Shown here piece by piece: positions 1 through 8,655 of a DNA stretch of 64,000 bases. The stretch spans positions 2,914,001-2,978,000 of the forward strand of contig OZ243960.1 in the NCBI GenBank assembly GCA_965214435.1, given 5' to 3'. The notes under the pieces are model-generated. The model searched no databases, was not told the DNA's origin, and saw only the letters and a program-made list of their open reading frames with translations. Source of the DNA: Rubrobacter_A sp965214435 (GTDB taxonomy: Bacteria; Actinomycetota; Rubrobacteria; Rubrobacterales; Rubrobacteraceae). Position numbers and translations under genes: made by a program. How positions within the stretch are numbered: the first letter of the stretch is position 1; each line of letters starts with the position of its first letter.

Positions 1-347
1 GGCGGCGGGAATCGAACCCGCGTCCGCGAGCGCGTCGCCCATGAGATTGTACGAGCGTTGCTCCCAGTTTAGCTTCGCCGATCACCGCGAACCGGGGCGT
101 CGCAGTGTGGCTAGCCCATTAGATTTCCCTCAAGAGCCCCGGGACCAGGACTCAAAAGGTTAGCCTACTAGATGACACCGGTTTACCAGGCCGTAGGCCT
201 CCTGGACCGATGAGCCACTTTTATTTAAGCGGCTAGAGCCATTTCATTGTTGGCGTGTATCTTTATTACCGGCGTTTTACGAGTCTCCAGTAAACTCGGC
301 TCGTCTCACGCGGCGCTGACCACTCCCGTCGAAGCCAGTGCGCCCCC
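1..347 (-). ncRNA. ssrA: tmRNA (ssrA), 3' end cut by window edge
   Basis: Transfer-messenger RNA that rescues stalled ribosomes together with SmpB. Read on the minus strand, the 5' end (about 347) begins GGGGGCG followed by the conserved GGCTTCGACGGG-type segment, and the sequence at positions 1-30 is a T-arm (GGGTTCGATTCCC) leading into the acceptor 3' strand, so only the last few bases lie outside the window. The tag reading frame is visible at 225-254: GCC AAC AAT GAA ATG GCT CTA GCC GCT TAA, giving ANNEMALAA, which ends in the LAA degron recognised by ClpXP-type proteases. It sits just downstream of smpB, a common arrangement. The exact 5' end is inferred from acceptor pairing. Confidence 0.93.
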
Positions 348-361
348 TTTGCTACGCCCCT

Positions 362-389
362 ATTCTACCACCGGGCCGGACCGGTGCAA
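362..389 (-). promoter_or_regulatory. Probable sigma-70 promoter for ssrA
   Basis: On the minus strand TTGCAC (384-389) and TAGAAT (362-367) are separated by 16 bases. The predicted transcription start lies about 8 bases upstream of the mature tmRNA 5' end at 347, consistent with a short precursor trimmed by RNase P. It lies between the smpB stop and ssrA, so tmRNA probably has its own promoter. Confidence 0.55.
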
Positions 390-410
390 GCTTGAAACCT
401 GGCTTGAACC

Positions 411-863
411 TCAGACTCGCGAGCGTTCCTTGATAGCGCGCTCGGCCTCGCGTTGGGAGGTTTTCCGGGCGATGTCCCGACGCTTGTCGTACTCGCGCTT
501 GCGGCTGGCGACGGCTATTTCAAGCTTTATCTTGCCATTTTTCGGGTAGAGCCGGAGCGGGATCAGGGTTTTGCCGTCTTCCTGACTCTTGCCGACGAGC
601 CGCGAGATCTCCGCCTTGTGAAGCAGCAGCTTGCGTTCGCGGGTCGGGCTCGGTGCGCCGTGGGTCGCGTTCTCATACGGGGAGATATGAGCCCCGATAA
701 GCCAAGCTTCACCGTTCCGGACGCGGGCGTAGCTCTCCAGGAGGTTTGCCCGGCCCTCCCGGATCGACTTGACCTCCGGGCCGGTCAACTCTATACCGGC
801 CTCGTAACGCTCCTCGATGCTGAAATCGTGGAAAGCCTTGCGGTTTCGGGAAAAGTCTCTCAA
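411..863 (-). CDS. smpB: SsrA-binding protein SmpB
   Basis: Small basic RNA-binding protein that carries tmRNA into the A site of stalled ribosomes. The 150-residue product has the family's hallmarks: an N-terminal NRKAFHDFSIEERYEAGIEL segment, the TGPEVKSIREGRANL stretch, a YENATHG loop, and a lysine/arginine-rich C-terminal tail (YDKRRDIARKTSQREAERAIKE) that folds into the mRNA channel. Length is normal for the family (about 150-160). The start overlaps the end of rnr by 4 bases (ATGA), so the two are translationally coupled, and ssrA follows about 60 bases downstream. All the parts of trans-translation plus RNase R are therefore in one cluster. Confidence 0.97.
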   Translation of the reverse strand: MRDFSRNRKAFHDFSIEERYEAGIELTGPEVKSIREGRANLLESYARVRNGEAWLIGAHISPYENATHGAPSPTRERKLLLHKAEISRLVGKSQEDGKTLIPLRLYPKNGKIKLEIAVASRKREYDKRRDIARKTSQREAERAIKERSRV

Positions 864-2533
864 AGTCGTTTCACCACCCTAAGCTCGGCCCGCTGCGTGA
901 GCGGGCGAACGTCCATAAGCTCGACCATTACCCGGTCGCCGACCCGGTACGAGGAGCCGATAGCGTCGTTGGAAAGCACGACGCCGCTCGCCTCAAGTTC
1001 CCACCAGCCGGGCAGCTTGCTCACGTGTACAAGCCCTGTAGCCCCGGTCTCAAGTTCGACGAATAACCCGAACGCCGCCGTGCTCACGACCGTGCCCTCC
1101 AGGTGATCTCCGACCCGGTCGCGCATCAGCCACATCAGGGTGTAGCTGTCGGCCGTCCGCTCGCACAAAGCGCTCTCGTACTCACGCCCGGATATCTGCT
1201 CCGCCGCCGCGCTCAGATCCGACCCAGCCTCATCCCCGAGGAGCGCCCGGTGAACCAGGACGTCGGCGTAGCGCCGGATCGGGGAGGTGAAGTGCGTGTA
1301 GTTTTCCAGGGCCAGCCCGTAGTGGCCGAGGTTCGTCGGACCGTAGAAGGCGCGGGGGATAGAACGCAGGATCAGGTAGTTCACCGCGTCCGACTTGGAC
1401 TTCACGGAGATTTCCCCGAGGTTTTCCGGCGTCGGCTCCGCCTGCACGCCGACCGCCGCGAGCCGCTCTCCCAGAGTTTCTATAGATTCGAGGTCCGGTT
1501 GTTCGTGTACCCGGAACACGCCTCCGCCCTTTTTCCGGATTATTCCCGCGACGGCGACATTCGCGAGGATCATCAACTCCTCGATAAGCTCCCGGGCCGG
1601 GGTCGACCGACGGACCTTTGAACCGGTCGGCACTCCCCGCTCGTCCAGCTCATACTCCGGCTCCCGGCCACCGAGCTCTAGCTTGCCCCGCACGGCCGCC
1701 CGGGTCTTCAGCCGCCGCGAGAGGTTGTAGGCAGCCCGGATCAAATCCGGTTGCTCGACCGTTCCTTCTCCGCGCAGAAACTCGTCCACCCCATCATAGG
1801 TCAGGCGCGCGTCGCTCCGGATCATGCTCCGGTAAGCCCTCGCCGACTTCGTCTCCCCGGACTCGCTCACTTCCATCTCGACGGTAACCGCCAACCGCTC
1901 CACGTCCGGCTTTAGCGAACAAACGTCGTCGGAGAGCCGGGCCGGCAGCATCGGGGCCACGGTACCCGGCAGGTACACCGAGTTGCCGCGCCGCAGAGCC
2001 TCCCGATCAAGCGAACTACCGGGCTCCACATAGTGGGTCACGTCCGCGATGTGGACCCAGACCCGGTAGCCGCCTCCCTCAACTTCTTCCACCGATATGG
2101 CATCGTCGAAGTCTTTCGCGTCCGCCCCGTCGATGGTTACGCTCGGCAGATCCCTCAAGTCCTCCCGTCCAACAGAGTCCCCACTGCCCGGCCCCCGTCC
2201 GGCAGCCACCTCAGCGGCCTCCTCGACCTTTTTCGAGAACTTCCGCGAGGTCTCGATAGAAGCAAATAACGCCTCGTAGACATTGCGGGGGTCTTTGGCG
2301 GACCCTATAACCCGGGTGACTTCTCCCCGCAGCGATCGGGCCTTCTCGCGTACCCGCACGAGGACCAGGTCCCCGGCCTCGGCTCCCCGCCGGAGCTTGC
2401 GGGCGACGAGTACCGGCCGGCGTTCGGCGACGAACATCGGCTCCGCGACCGAGTATTTGCCCCGGCGCATCAACATCGCCGGCAGCGTAACGGTGTTACC
2501 GCGGCTTAACTTTTCTGGACCCCCGGAATGCAT
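860..2533 (-). CDS. rnr: Ribonuclease R/II family 3'-5' exoribonuclease
   Basis: Processive 3'-5' exoribonuclease of the RNB family; with SmpB and tmRNA it degrades nonstop mRNAs. The catalytic motif DGADAKDFDDAIS lies at about residues 135-147 with the acidic metal ligands (D135, D138, D141, D143, D144 region) intact, followed by the long RNB domain (YLPGTVAPMLPARLSDDVCSL, HFTSPIRRYADVLVHR) and a C-terminal S1 domain near 475-550 (LEGTVVSTAAFGLFVEL). At 557 residues it is clearly shorter than E. coli RNase R (about 813) and lacks the N-terminal helix-turn-helix and most of the cold-shock region. It is therefore a compact RNase R/II form. Met20 or Met22 are alternative starts. Confidence 0.93.
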   Translation of the reverse strand: MHSGGPEKLSRGNTVTLPAMLMRRGKYSVAEPMFVAERRPVLVARKLRRGAEAGDLVLVRVREKARSLRGEVTRVIGSAKDPRNVYEALFASIETSRKFSKKVEEAAEVAAGRGPGSGDSVGREDLRDLPSVTIDGADAKDFDDAISVEEVEGGGYRVWVHIADVTHYVEPGSSLDREALRRGNSVYLPGTVAPMLPARLSDDVCSLKPDVERLAVTVEMEVSESGETKSARAYRSMIRSDARLTYDGVDEFLRGEGTVEQPDLIRAAYNLSRRLKTRAAVRGKLELGGREPEYELDERGVPTGSKVRRSTPARELIEELMILANVAVAGIIRKKGGGVFRVHEQPDLESIETLGERLAAVGVQAEPTPENLGEISVKSKSDAVNYLILRSIPRAFYGPTNLGHYGLALENYTHFTSPIRRYADVLVHRALLGDEAGSDLSAAAEQISGREYESALCERTADSYTLMWLMRDRVGDHLEGTVVSTAAFGLFVELETGATGLVHVSKLPGWWELEASGVVLSNDAIGSSYRVGDRVMVELMDVRPLTQRAELRVVKRL

Positions 2534-2610
2534 ACGGGGAGTCTACCATGAGGCTGCCGGGGACAGCCCGCCGCCGGTGATACCTCCCACCCCTCCGCGG
2601 AAATAGCTCT

Positions 2611-3393
2611 TTAGAAGCGTCCGCCGGTCCGGTGCCGGGCCAGCGTGAGACCGGAGAGTACCGCCACCGTCCCGATAGCTACGGCGCCCGCAACCCTCGG
2701 GGCTGCCGCCCGCAGCATGCCCCGGCGCATCATCTTCGGAAAGCTTTTGCGGTCGTTGAGGCGCGGAAACGGCTCGTCGGGCACCTCGACGTCTAGAAAG
2801 TCGCACAAGGGCTCCCAACCCTGCGAAACCTCGTAGACCAGCAGCTTCTCTTCGGGAACCGTGCGCCGGACCTCGTCTATGTGGCTCTCGAAAACGTCGA
2901 TGGCCGGCCCTTTCTCGTGAAAGCGACCGCCGAAGGTGCCTTCCAGGATGGTCTTCTGGATCATACCCGGAGCGTGCCGCATCGCCGGCATGAAAAGCCC
3001 CGCAAACCACAGCATCAACCTGCCGCCACCCGAATCCGGCGACGGCATCTGCCCGTCGGGTCCCCCGGCGATGGTCGCCTCCGCGCTCTCAAACCACCGC
3101 TCGGAGTCCCGGACCGTGAGCAGCACCTTTGCCTCCGGATAAGCTTCTATAAGCTCCCGCCAGAAAAAGCAGCCCGGCCAGTCCACGGTAGCCTCGTAGC
3201 CGGAGAATACTTTCTCGAAGTCTATAGCCTCGCCCCGCGCCTTAGCGTCCGCCGCCGCCTCCCAGAACGCCGCGTGCGCCGGCTTGTCGAAGACCTCCGT
3301 CATGTGGTAACAGGGACCGTAGCCCAGGGTTTCTAGCGCCGCCTTTAGCGAGAGCGTCCCCGTCCTGCCAAACCCTACACCCACAACTTCCAT
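2611..3393 (-). CDS. Sulfotransferase family protein with C-terminal membrane segment
   Basis: P-loop-like sulfotransferase of the family whose bacterial members begin with a GFGRTGT motif. Residues 6-20 (GFGRTGTLSLKAALE) form the PAPS-binding loop, and a RDSERWFES segment around residue 105 matches the 3'-phosphate-binding region. The acceptor substrate cannot be told. The C-terminal 30 residues are hydrophobic and end in basic residues, suggesting a membrane anchor. The ATG at 3393 was chosen over an upstream start (3444) because GGAGGT lies 7 bases before it. It is the upstream neighbour of rnr on the same strand; function there looks unrelated. Family assignment is solid, substrate unknown. 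Confidence 0.85.
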   Translation of the reverse strand: MEVVGVGFGRTGTLSLKAALETLGYGPCYHMTEVFDKPAHAAFWEAAADAKARGEAIDFEKVFSGYEATVDWPGCFFWRELIEAYPEAKVLLTVRDSERWFESAEATIAGGPDGQMPSPDSGGGRLMLWFAGLFMPAMRHAPGMIQKTILEGTFGGRFHEKGPAIDVFESHIDEVRRTVPEEKLLVYEVSQGWEPLCDFLDVEVPDEPFPRLNDRKSFPKMMRRGMLRAAAPRVAGAVAIGTVAVLSGLTLARHRTGGRF

Positions 3394-3414
3394 AGACAGA
3401 CCTCCAATAATAAC

Positions 3415-3440
3415 CGGACAACTGTCCGCTATTATAGCGG
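3415..3440 (-). promoter_or_regulatory. Promoter -10 with overlapping palindromic operator
   Basis: A TATAAT -10 (3431-3436, minus strand) sits inside the 15-base palindrome CCGCTATAATAGCGG (3426-3440). Immediately downstream the perfect inverted repeat CGGACA-AC-TGTCCG (3415-3428) covers the expected transcription start. The latter looks like a TetR-type operator (GGACAnnTGTCC). No good -35 is visible, as is common for regulated promoters. Which protein binds is unknown; no regulator gene is adjacent. Confidence 0.5.
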
Positions 3441-3473
3441 CCACGACGGGGCCTGGGGCATCGACCGACGGGG

Positions 3474-4280
3474 TTAGTCGAGGTAGAACTGGTCAATTCT
3501 GCCGGAGACGAACAGGCGTCCGTCCTGTATCTCTACGGCCGTGATCTCCCCGTCGAACGGCAGGTCTTTTGCGGGGTACGCGAAGTTCGCGTTCGCGAGC
3601 AGGCGGTCGGTTATCCGCTGCGGGACCCGAACCCCGAATGCCGCCACACTCCGCGGGTCGAAAACCACACCACCATCTTCCACCAGGAGCGAACCTTTTA
3701 CAGAGAGCGGCACGTTAACGCCTAGAACCTGCGTCGCCGAGCGGACCCGCATCCGGTCTCTGGTAAACGATACGCCGTTTATTGGGATGCCGTCTATCCG
3801 CTCTTTGGCGACCCGGGCAACCTCCGCCTCGGATAGCTCGACTCGTAGGTTACCGGAGAGCGGACCATCCGCAACCAAGCGGCCATTAACGAGGCTCTGA
3901 AAGACATCGAGGTCAAAAGAGTTCAAGTCTATCGTTACCTCATCGGGGGTTACATCGCCGAGGTCCGGCTCCGGAACCGTCACCGTACCGCCCTCAAAGC
4001 GCCCTACCAGTATGTCTGGCGGCGGATCGCTTTCCAGAGTTACCTCCGGCTGGCCTTCTATCCCGGTGCGCTCTTTAATATCCTGCGCTACCAGTGACGC
4101 CAGGAGCGGCGGCAAGAAAGTGTAGCTGCCGATCAGCAACACAGCCCCTATGAGGAAAACCGCCGCGAACACCACCCTTAGCGGATATGGGCCCCGCTCA
4201 TGGAAGCTTTTGCGTCCGGATCTTTCGGTTTTATTATCGGTGCGCCCGGTACTACCGGAGCCTGATGACCCGTCCGGCAC
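3474..4280 (-). CDS. LmeA-like phospholipid-binding protein (DUF2993)
   Basis: Membrane-anchored protein of the DUF2993/LmeA family; characterised mycobacterial LmeA is a periplasmic phospholipid-binding protein needed for lipomannan mannan elongation. A polar N-terminal stretch of about 33 residues precedes one transmembrane segment (about 34-58). The extracytoplasmic beta-rich part carries the family's pattern of paired LNSFDLDVFQSLVNGRL and a C-terminal IQDGRLFVSGR motif. It is followed by sulfotransferase and preceded by prfB, 12 bases away. The role here (lipid transport or envelope lipoglycan) is inferred from the family only. Confidence 0.8.
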   Translation of the reverse strand: MPDGSSGSGSTGRTDNKTERSGRKSFHERGPYPLRVVFAAVFLIGAVLLIGSYTFLPPLLASLVAQDIKERTGIEGQPEVTLESDPPPDILVGRFEGGTVTVPEPDLGDVTPDEVTIDLNSFDLDVFQSLVNGRLVADGPLSGNLRVELSEAEVARVAKERIDGIPINGVSFTRDRMRVRSATQVLGVNVPLSVKGSLLVEDGGVVFDPRSVAAFGVRVPQRITDRLLANANFAYPAKDLPFDGEITAVEIQDGRLFVSGRIDQFYLD

Positions 4281-4292
4281 GCCTCCCGGCCC

Positions 4293-5384
4293 TTAGGACG
4301 CCGCGCGGCTCTTGAGGTAAGCGTAGATAAAGTTCTCGATCTCCCCGTCGAGAACGGCGTCCACGTCCGAGGTCTGCTCGCCGGTACGCAAGTCCTTGAC
4401 CTGCTTGTAGGGGTGGAAGACGTAGTTTCTTATCTGCGACCCCCACCCGATGTCCTTTTTCTCCCCGCTCTGGGCGGCTACCTCCTGCTCGCGCTTATCC
4501 TGCTCTAGCTCGAAAAGCCGCGCCCGCAAGACCCGCATCGCGACCTCCCGGTTCTGGTGCTGGCTCCGCTCGTTTTGACACTGCACCACGACCCCACTCG
4601 GCAGGTGCGTGATGCGGACCGCCGAGTCCGTCTTGTTGACGTGCTGGCCGCCAGCCCCAGATGCCCGGTAAGTGTCGATCTTCAGGTCCTTCTCGTCCAC
4701 CTCGACCGCCGCCGTATCCCCGATCACCGGCGCGACCGCGACCGAGGCGAAGCTTGTGTGCCGCCGGCCGCCGGCGTCGAACGGGCTGATCCTGACCAGC
4801 CGGTGAATACCCCGCTCCGCCGAGAGCAACCCGAAGGCGTATTCCCCAGTAACCGTAAAGGTCGCGCTTTTTATCCCGGCTTCCTCGCCTTCGGTGTACT
4901 CGATGACTTGCAACCCGAACCCCCGGCGCTCGACCCACCGCCGGTACATCCTGGAGAGCACCTCCGCCCAGTCCTGGGAGTCAACCCCGCCGGAGCCGGA
5001 CTTTATCGTGATGATCGCCGGTCCTGCGTCATACTCCCCGGAGAAAAGCCGCGCCACCTCCTGCTCCTCCAGCACCCGCTCTATCTGCTTCAACTCCTGC
5101 TCGACCTCGGAGAGTAGTTCCCGGTCTTCTTCCGCAAGCTCCAGCAACTCGTCAGAGTCCGATAGCCGCCCACGCAGATCTTCCAGGAGCCGCATCCGGC
5201 CCTCGACCCGCGCAAAGCGCGCCGAGACCTCCCGGGCCTCGTCCGGGTCGTTCCAGAAACCGGGGTCGCTCATCTCCTCCGAGAGCCGCTCCGACGTCTG
5301 GCGCAAACTTTCGACGTCGAAAAACGCCTCAAGCTCCGCCAGTCGCCCGCCAAGCTCCGATGTCCGGTCTCTAAGCTCCGACAT
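4293..5384 (-). CDS. prfB: Peptide chain release factor 2
   Basis: Class I release factor reading UAA and UGA. The 363-residue protein shows the RF2-specific SPF tripeptide (200-202) and the GGQ catalytic motif (245-247, in GAGGQHVNKTDSAVRITH). The coding frame is continuous: where E. coli prfB has the in-frame UGA and +1 frameshift site, this gene reads EAFFDVE without a stop, so the usual autoregulatory frameshift is absent. Because RF2 decodes UGA, it would compete with selenocysteine insertion at the recoded TGA proposed at 54995. secA lies just upstream on the same strand (9-base gap). Confidence 0.96.
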   Translation of the reverse strand: MSELRDRTSELGGRLAELEAFFDVESLRQTSERLSEEMSDPGFWNDPDEAREVSARFARVEGRMRLLEDLRGRLSDSDELLELAEEDRELLSEVEQELKQIERVLEEQEVARLFSGEYDAGPAIITIKSGSGGVDSQDWAEVLSRMYRRWVERRGFGLQVIEYTEGEEAGIKSATFTVTGEYAFGLLSAERGIHRLVRISPFDAGGRRHTSFASVAVAPVIGDTAAVEVDEKDLKIDTYRASGAGGQHVNKTDSAVRITHLPSGVVVQCQNERSQHQNREVAMRVLRARLFELEQDKREQEVAAQSGEKKDIGWGSQIRNYVFHPYKQVKDLRTGEQTSDVDAVLDGEIENFIYAYLKSRAAS

Positions 5385-5393
5385 GAACTAAGG

Positions 5394-7979
5394 TTACGCC
5401 GTCTGCTCTAGCGTCGGGCTACCCGGAGCGCCGTGGCACTTCTTGTACTTGCGGCCCGACCCGCACGGGCAGGGCTCGTTACGCCCGACCTTCTGCTCCG
5501 GATTGCGGCGCGGAGCTTTGGGTTGCGGGCTCGGCTCCTCCCCGCCGCCGCTGTACGAGAGGTTCTCTATCTCCTCGTGCTCCGGGAGCGCCACGTTCTC
5601 TATGCGGTAGATGTAGGTGACGTAGTCTTCCTTTAGGCCCCGCTCCATGTCCTGGAACATGTCGTAGCCCTCGCGCTTGTACTCGACCAGCGGGTCACGC
5701 TGCCCGAGACCGCGCCAGCCGATGCCCTCGCGCAGGTAGTCCATGTCGTAGAGGTGCTCCCGCCAGCGGGAATCGACTATGGAGAGCAGCGTCCGCCGCT
5801 CGGCATCCTCGAACGAGTCTACCCCGTCCGCCCGGATAAGCTCCCGCTCTTTCAGGACCTCCAGCCGCTCGTTCCACTCAGCCTTGCGCTCTTCGAGGCG
5901 CTCGCGGGCGTCGGCGAGGATCATACTCTGAAGGTCCTCACTCGTAAGCTCCTCGACCTTCAACTCTTTGAGGTCCAGACTACTCGGATATATCCGGTTC
6001 AGCTCCGCCGAAAGTGTGTCGAGGTCCCAGTCTTCAGGGTAGCTGTTCGGCACTATTTGCTGGCCGACCACATCCGAGATTACATCTTCCACATAGGTCT
6101 CGGTGTCTACGTTCTCGCCCATGAGGATGTCGCGCCGGAGGGCGTAAATAACCTCCCGCTGCTTGTTCAGGACGTCGTCGTACTCCAGGATGCGCTTCCG
6201 GGTCTGGAAGTTCCGGCTCTCGACCTGCTCCTGAGCGCGCCTGACGGAGCTGGAGATCATACCGGCCTCCATCGGCACGTCCTCCTCGATCCCGAACCTC
6301 TCGACGACATTCTGCATCCGCGGCCCCCCAAACAGCCGCAACAGCTCGTCCTCGAAGGACAGGTAGAACCGCGATTCCCCGGGGTCGCCCTGCCGCCCGG
6401 AACGCCCCCGGAGCTGGTTGTCTATCCGCCGGGACTCGTGGCGCTCGGTACCAAGCACGTACAGCCCGCCAAGCTCCTTTACCCCGTCGCCGAGCTTTAT
6501 GTCCGTGCCGCGCCCGGCCATGTTCGTCGCGATGGTGACCGAGCCCCTCTCACCGGCCTCGATAATGGTGTCGGCTTCCCGCTCGTGGTTTTTGGCGTTC
6601 AAGACGTTGTGCTTTACTCCGCGCCGGGTCAGCATCTTCGAGAGCTGCTCGGAGACCTCGACCGAGACGGTACCGACGAGGACCGGCTGGCCTTTCTCGT
6701 GGCGCTCTACGAGGTCTTCTATCGTCGCCTCGTACTTGGCTTTCTTGGTCTTGTAGACCAGGTCGTCCTTGTCGTCCCGAACCATTTCTTCGTGCGTCGG
6801 TACGGAGACGACCTCCATCTTGTAGATGTGCATAAACTCGTCGGCCTCGGTCGCCGCCGTACCCGTCATACCCGAGAGCTTGTCGTAGCTCCGGAAGAAG
6901 TTCTGGATCGTCACCGTGGCGACGGTCTGGTTCTCCTCCCGGATGTCCACGCCCTCTTTAGCCTCTATCGCCTGGTGAAGTCCCTCGGAGTACCGCCGGC
7001 CCTCCAAAACACGGCCGGTAAACTCGTCCACGATAAACACCTGGCCGTCGCGGACCAGGTACTCGACGTCCTTGTGGAACAGCGTCTGGGCGCGCAGAGC
7101 CTGGTTCAGGTGGTTTACCAGGTTCCGGTTTACGTCGTCGTAGAGGTTCTCGACCCCGAGCGCGTTCTCTACCTTCTCGACCCCGCTCTCCGTCGGGGCG
7201 ACCTGACGCTTTTTCTCGTCTACCTCATAGTCCTCGCCCTCTTTGAAGCGCGGCATTATGGCGGCAAATTGGTAGTAGGTGTCGGCCGCGCTCTCGGGCA
7301 TACCGGAGATTATGAGCGGCGTTCGGGCTTCGTCTATCAGGATGGAGTCAACCTCGTCCACGATGGCGAAGGTGAGGTCCCGCTGCACCAGGTTCTCCGG
7401 CGAAGTGGTTATGTTGTCCCGCAGATAGTCGAAGCCGAACTGGGCATTGGTCCCGTAGGTCACGTCGGCGGCGTAGGCTTCCCGGCGTTCTTCAGGTCCC
7501 ATGCCGTCCTGGATCAGACCGACGCTGAGACCGAGGAACTTGTACACCTCTCCCATCCACTCCGCGTCGCGACGGGCCAGGTAGTCGTTTACGGTAACGA
7601 GGTGTGCGCCCGCGCCAGAGAGCGCGTTCAGGTAGATAGGCATGGTCGCCGCGAGCGTCTTGCCCTCGCCGGTCTTCATCTCGGCGATGTTACCGCCGTG
7701 GAGCACTATGCCACCCATTACCTGAACGTCGAACGGCCGCATCCCTAAAGTGCGCCTGGAAGCCTCCCGCGCGACCGCGAACGCTTCCGGTAAGAGGTCG
7801 TCGAGGGACGCGCCTTCCTCGTAACGTGACCGGAACTCGTCAGTCTTTGCCCGCAGTTCGTCGTCGAAGAGCCGCTCAAATTCCGGTTCGAGCGCCGTTA
7901 CGGTCTCGACTTGTCGCTGGAGGGCCTTTACCTTGCGGCCCTCTCCCATCCTTAAGATCTTGGTTAGCAGGTTTGCCAA
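5394..7979 (-). CDS. secA: Preprotein translocase ATPase SecA
   Basis: Motor ATPase of the Sec export pathway, acting at the SecYEG channel. The 861-residue protein is full length: Walker A MKTGEGKTLA (101-110), DEAD-type box VDEVDSILIDEART, the preprotein-binding domain, the second nucleotide-binding fold with TNMAGRGTDIKLG, and the C-terminal zinc-binding SEC-C motif CPCGSGRKYKKCHG used to bind SecB or phospholipid. It is followed by prfB and preceded 6 bases upstream by hpf. A 664-codon open frame runs antisense to it; it is a composition shadow. Confidence 0.97.
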   Translation of the reverse strand: MANLLTKILRMGEGRKVKALQRQVETVTALEPEFERLFDDELRAKTDEFRSRYEEGASLDDLLPEAFAVAREASRRTLGMRPFDVQVMGGIVLHGGNIAEMKTGEGKTLAATMPIYLNALSGAGAHLVTVNDYLARRDAEWMGEVYKFLGLSVGLIQDGMGPEERREAYAADVTYGTNAQFGFDYLRDNITTSPENLVQRDLTFAIVDEVDSILIDEARTPLIISGMPESAADTYYQFAAIMPRFKEGEDYEVDEKKRQVAPTESGVEKVENALGVENLYDDVNRNLVNHLNQALRAQTLFHKDVEYLVRDGQVFIVDEFTGRVLEGRRYSEGLHQAIEAKEGVDIREENQTVATVTIQNFFRSYDKLSGMTGTAATEADEFMHIYKMEVVSVPTHEEMVRDDKDDLVYKTKKAKYEATIEDLVERHEKGQPVLVGTVSVEVSEQLSKMLTRRGVKHNVLNAKNHEREADTIIEAGERGSVTIATNMAGRGTDIKLGDGVKELGGLYVLGTERHESRRIDNQLRGRSGRQGDPGESRFYLSFEDELLRLFGGPRMQNVVERFGIEEDVPMEAGMISSSVRRAQEQVESRNFQTRKRILEYDDVLNKQREVIYALRRDILMGENVDTETYVEDVISDVVGQQIVPNSYPEDWDLDTLSAELNRIYPSSLDLKELKVEELTSEDLQSMILADARERLEERKAEWNERLEVLKERELIRADGVDSFEDAERRTLLSIVDSRWREHLYDMDYLREGIGWRGLGQRDPLVEYKREGYDMFQDMERGLKEDYVTYIYRIENVALPEHEEIENLSYSGGGEEPSPQPKAPRRNPEQKVGRNEPCPCGSGRKYKKCHGAPGSPTLEQTA

Positions 7980-7985
7980 AACTTT

Positions 7986-8570
7986 TTACCTCGCTGGCTC
8001 TATAAGCCCGTAATTTCCATCCCGTCGCCGGTATACCACATTTATATCGCCCGTATCCGCACTCGTAAAGACATAGAACGCATGATCCAGGAGATCCATC
8101 TGCAAAGCCGCTTCCTCCGGGCTCATCGGCTTCATCTGGAACTGTTTGGTCCGGACGATGCGGGTCTCTATGTCCTCCTCGGGCTCCGGAGTATCCGAGC
8201 GCTCTTCTTCGGCGAGTTCCGCCGGCTCGTTCGCCGCAGCACCTTTTTTCTGGCCTTGCCAGCGGGCAACCTGCCGTCCCCGGTAACGCTTGACTTGCCG
8301 TTCTAGCTTGTCGGTCATCCGGTCGATAGAGGCGTACATGTCTCCTGAAGCTTCCTGAGCCTTCAGGACGGTGCCGTTTATAAACATGGTCGCCTCCGCG
8401 ACCTCGGGCTCGGGGTTTGAGGGGTTACGCTCGTGGGTCAACTCGACCTCGGCGCGACAGTCACTATTCTCTTCGTCAAAGAATTTGCTCACCCGCTCTA
8501 CCTTCTCCAGCGCGTAACGCTCCAAAGCCTCGGTTACCGAGATATTCCGTCCCTTTACCAGTATGTCCAT
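7986..8570 (-). CDS. hpf: Ribosome hibernation promoting factor, long form
   Basis: Long HPF that binds the 30S decoding region in stationary phase and dimerises 70S ribosomes into 100S particles. Residues 1-100 match the S30AE/YfiA fold (MDILVKGRNISVTEALERYALEKVERVSKFF), a charged linker spans about 105-140, and residues 140-194 form the dimerisation domain (KPMSPEEAALQMDLLDHAFYVFTSADTGDINVVYRRRDGNYGLIEP, read as two halves). The start has GGAGGT 7 bases upstream. It heads the hpf-secA-prfB-DUF2993 string. Length (194) is typical for the long form. Confidence 0.94.
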   Translation of the reverse strand: MDILVKGRNISVTEALERYALEKVERVSKFFDEENSDCRAEVELTHERNPSNPEPEVAEATMFINGTVLKAQEASGDMYASIDRMTDKLERQVKRYRGRQVARWQGQKKGAAANEPAELAEEERSDTPEPEEDIETRIVRTKQFQMKPMSPEEAALQMDLLDHAFYVFTSADTGDINVVYRRRDGNYGLIEPAR

Positions 8571-8655
8571 AGAGACCTCCTCTCGTACCGTATTGCCCGC
8601 CCTTTGGTTAGTTTAGTTATCTTAGCAGTCTCCGACATCAGTCTTTCGTAGATAC

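Noticed and set aside
4293..5384. Programmed frameshift in prfB
   Set aside because: The frame is continuous through the region where the UGA shift site occurs in other bacteria.
5754..7748. 664-codon open frame antisense to secA
   Set aside because: It lies entirely opposite an intact, highly conserved secA; no family features. GC-rich codon usage keeps the antisense frame open.
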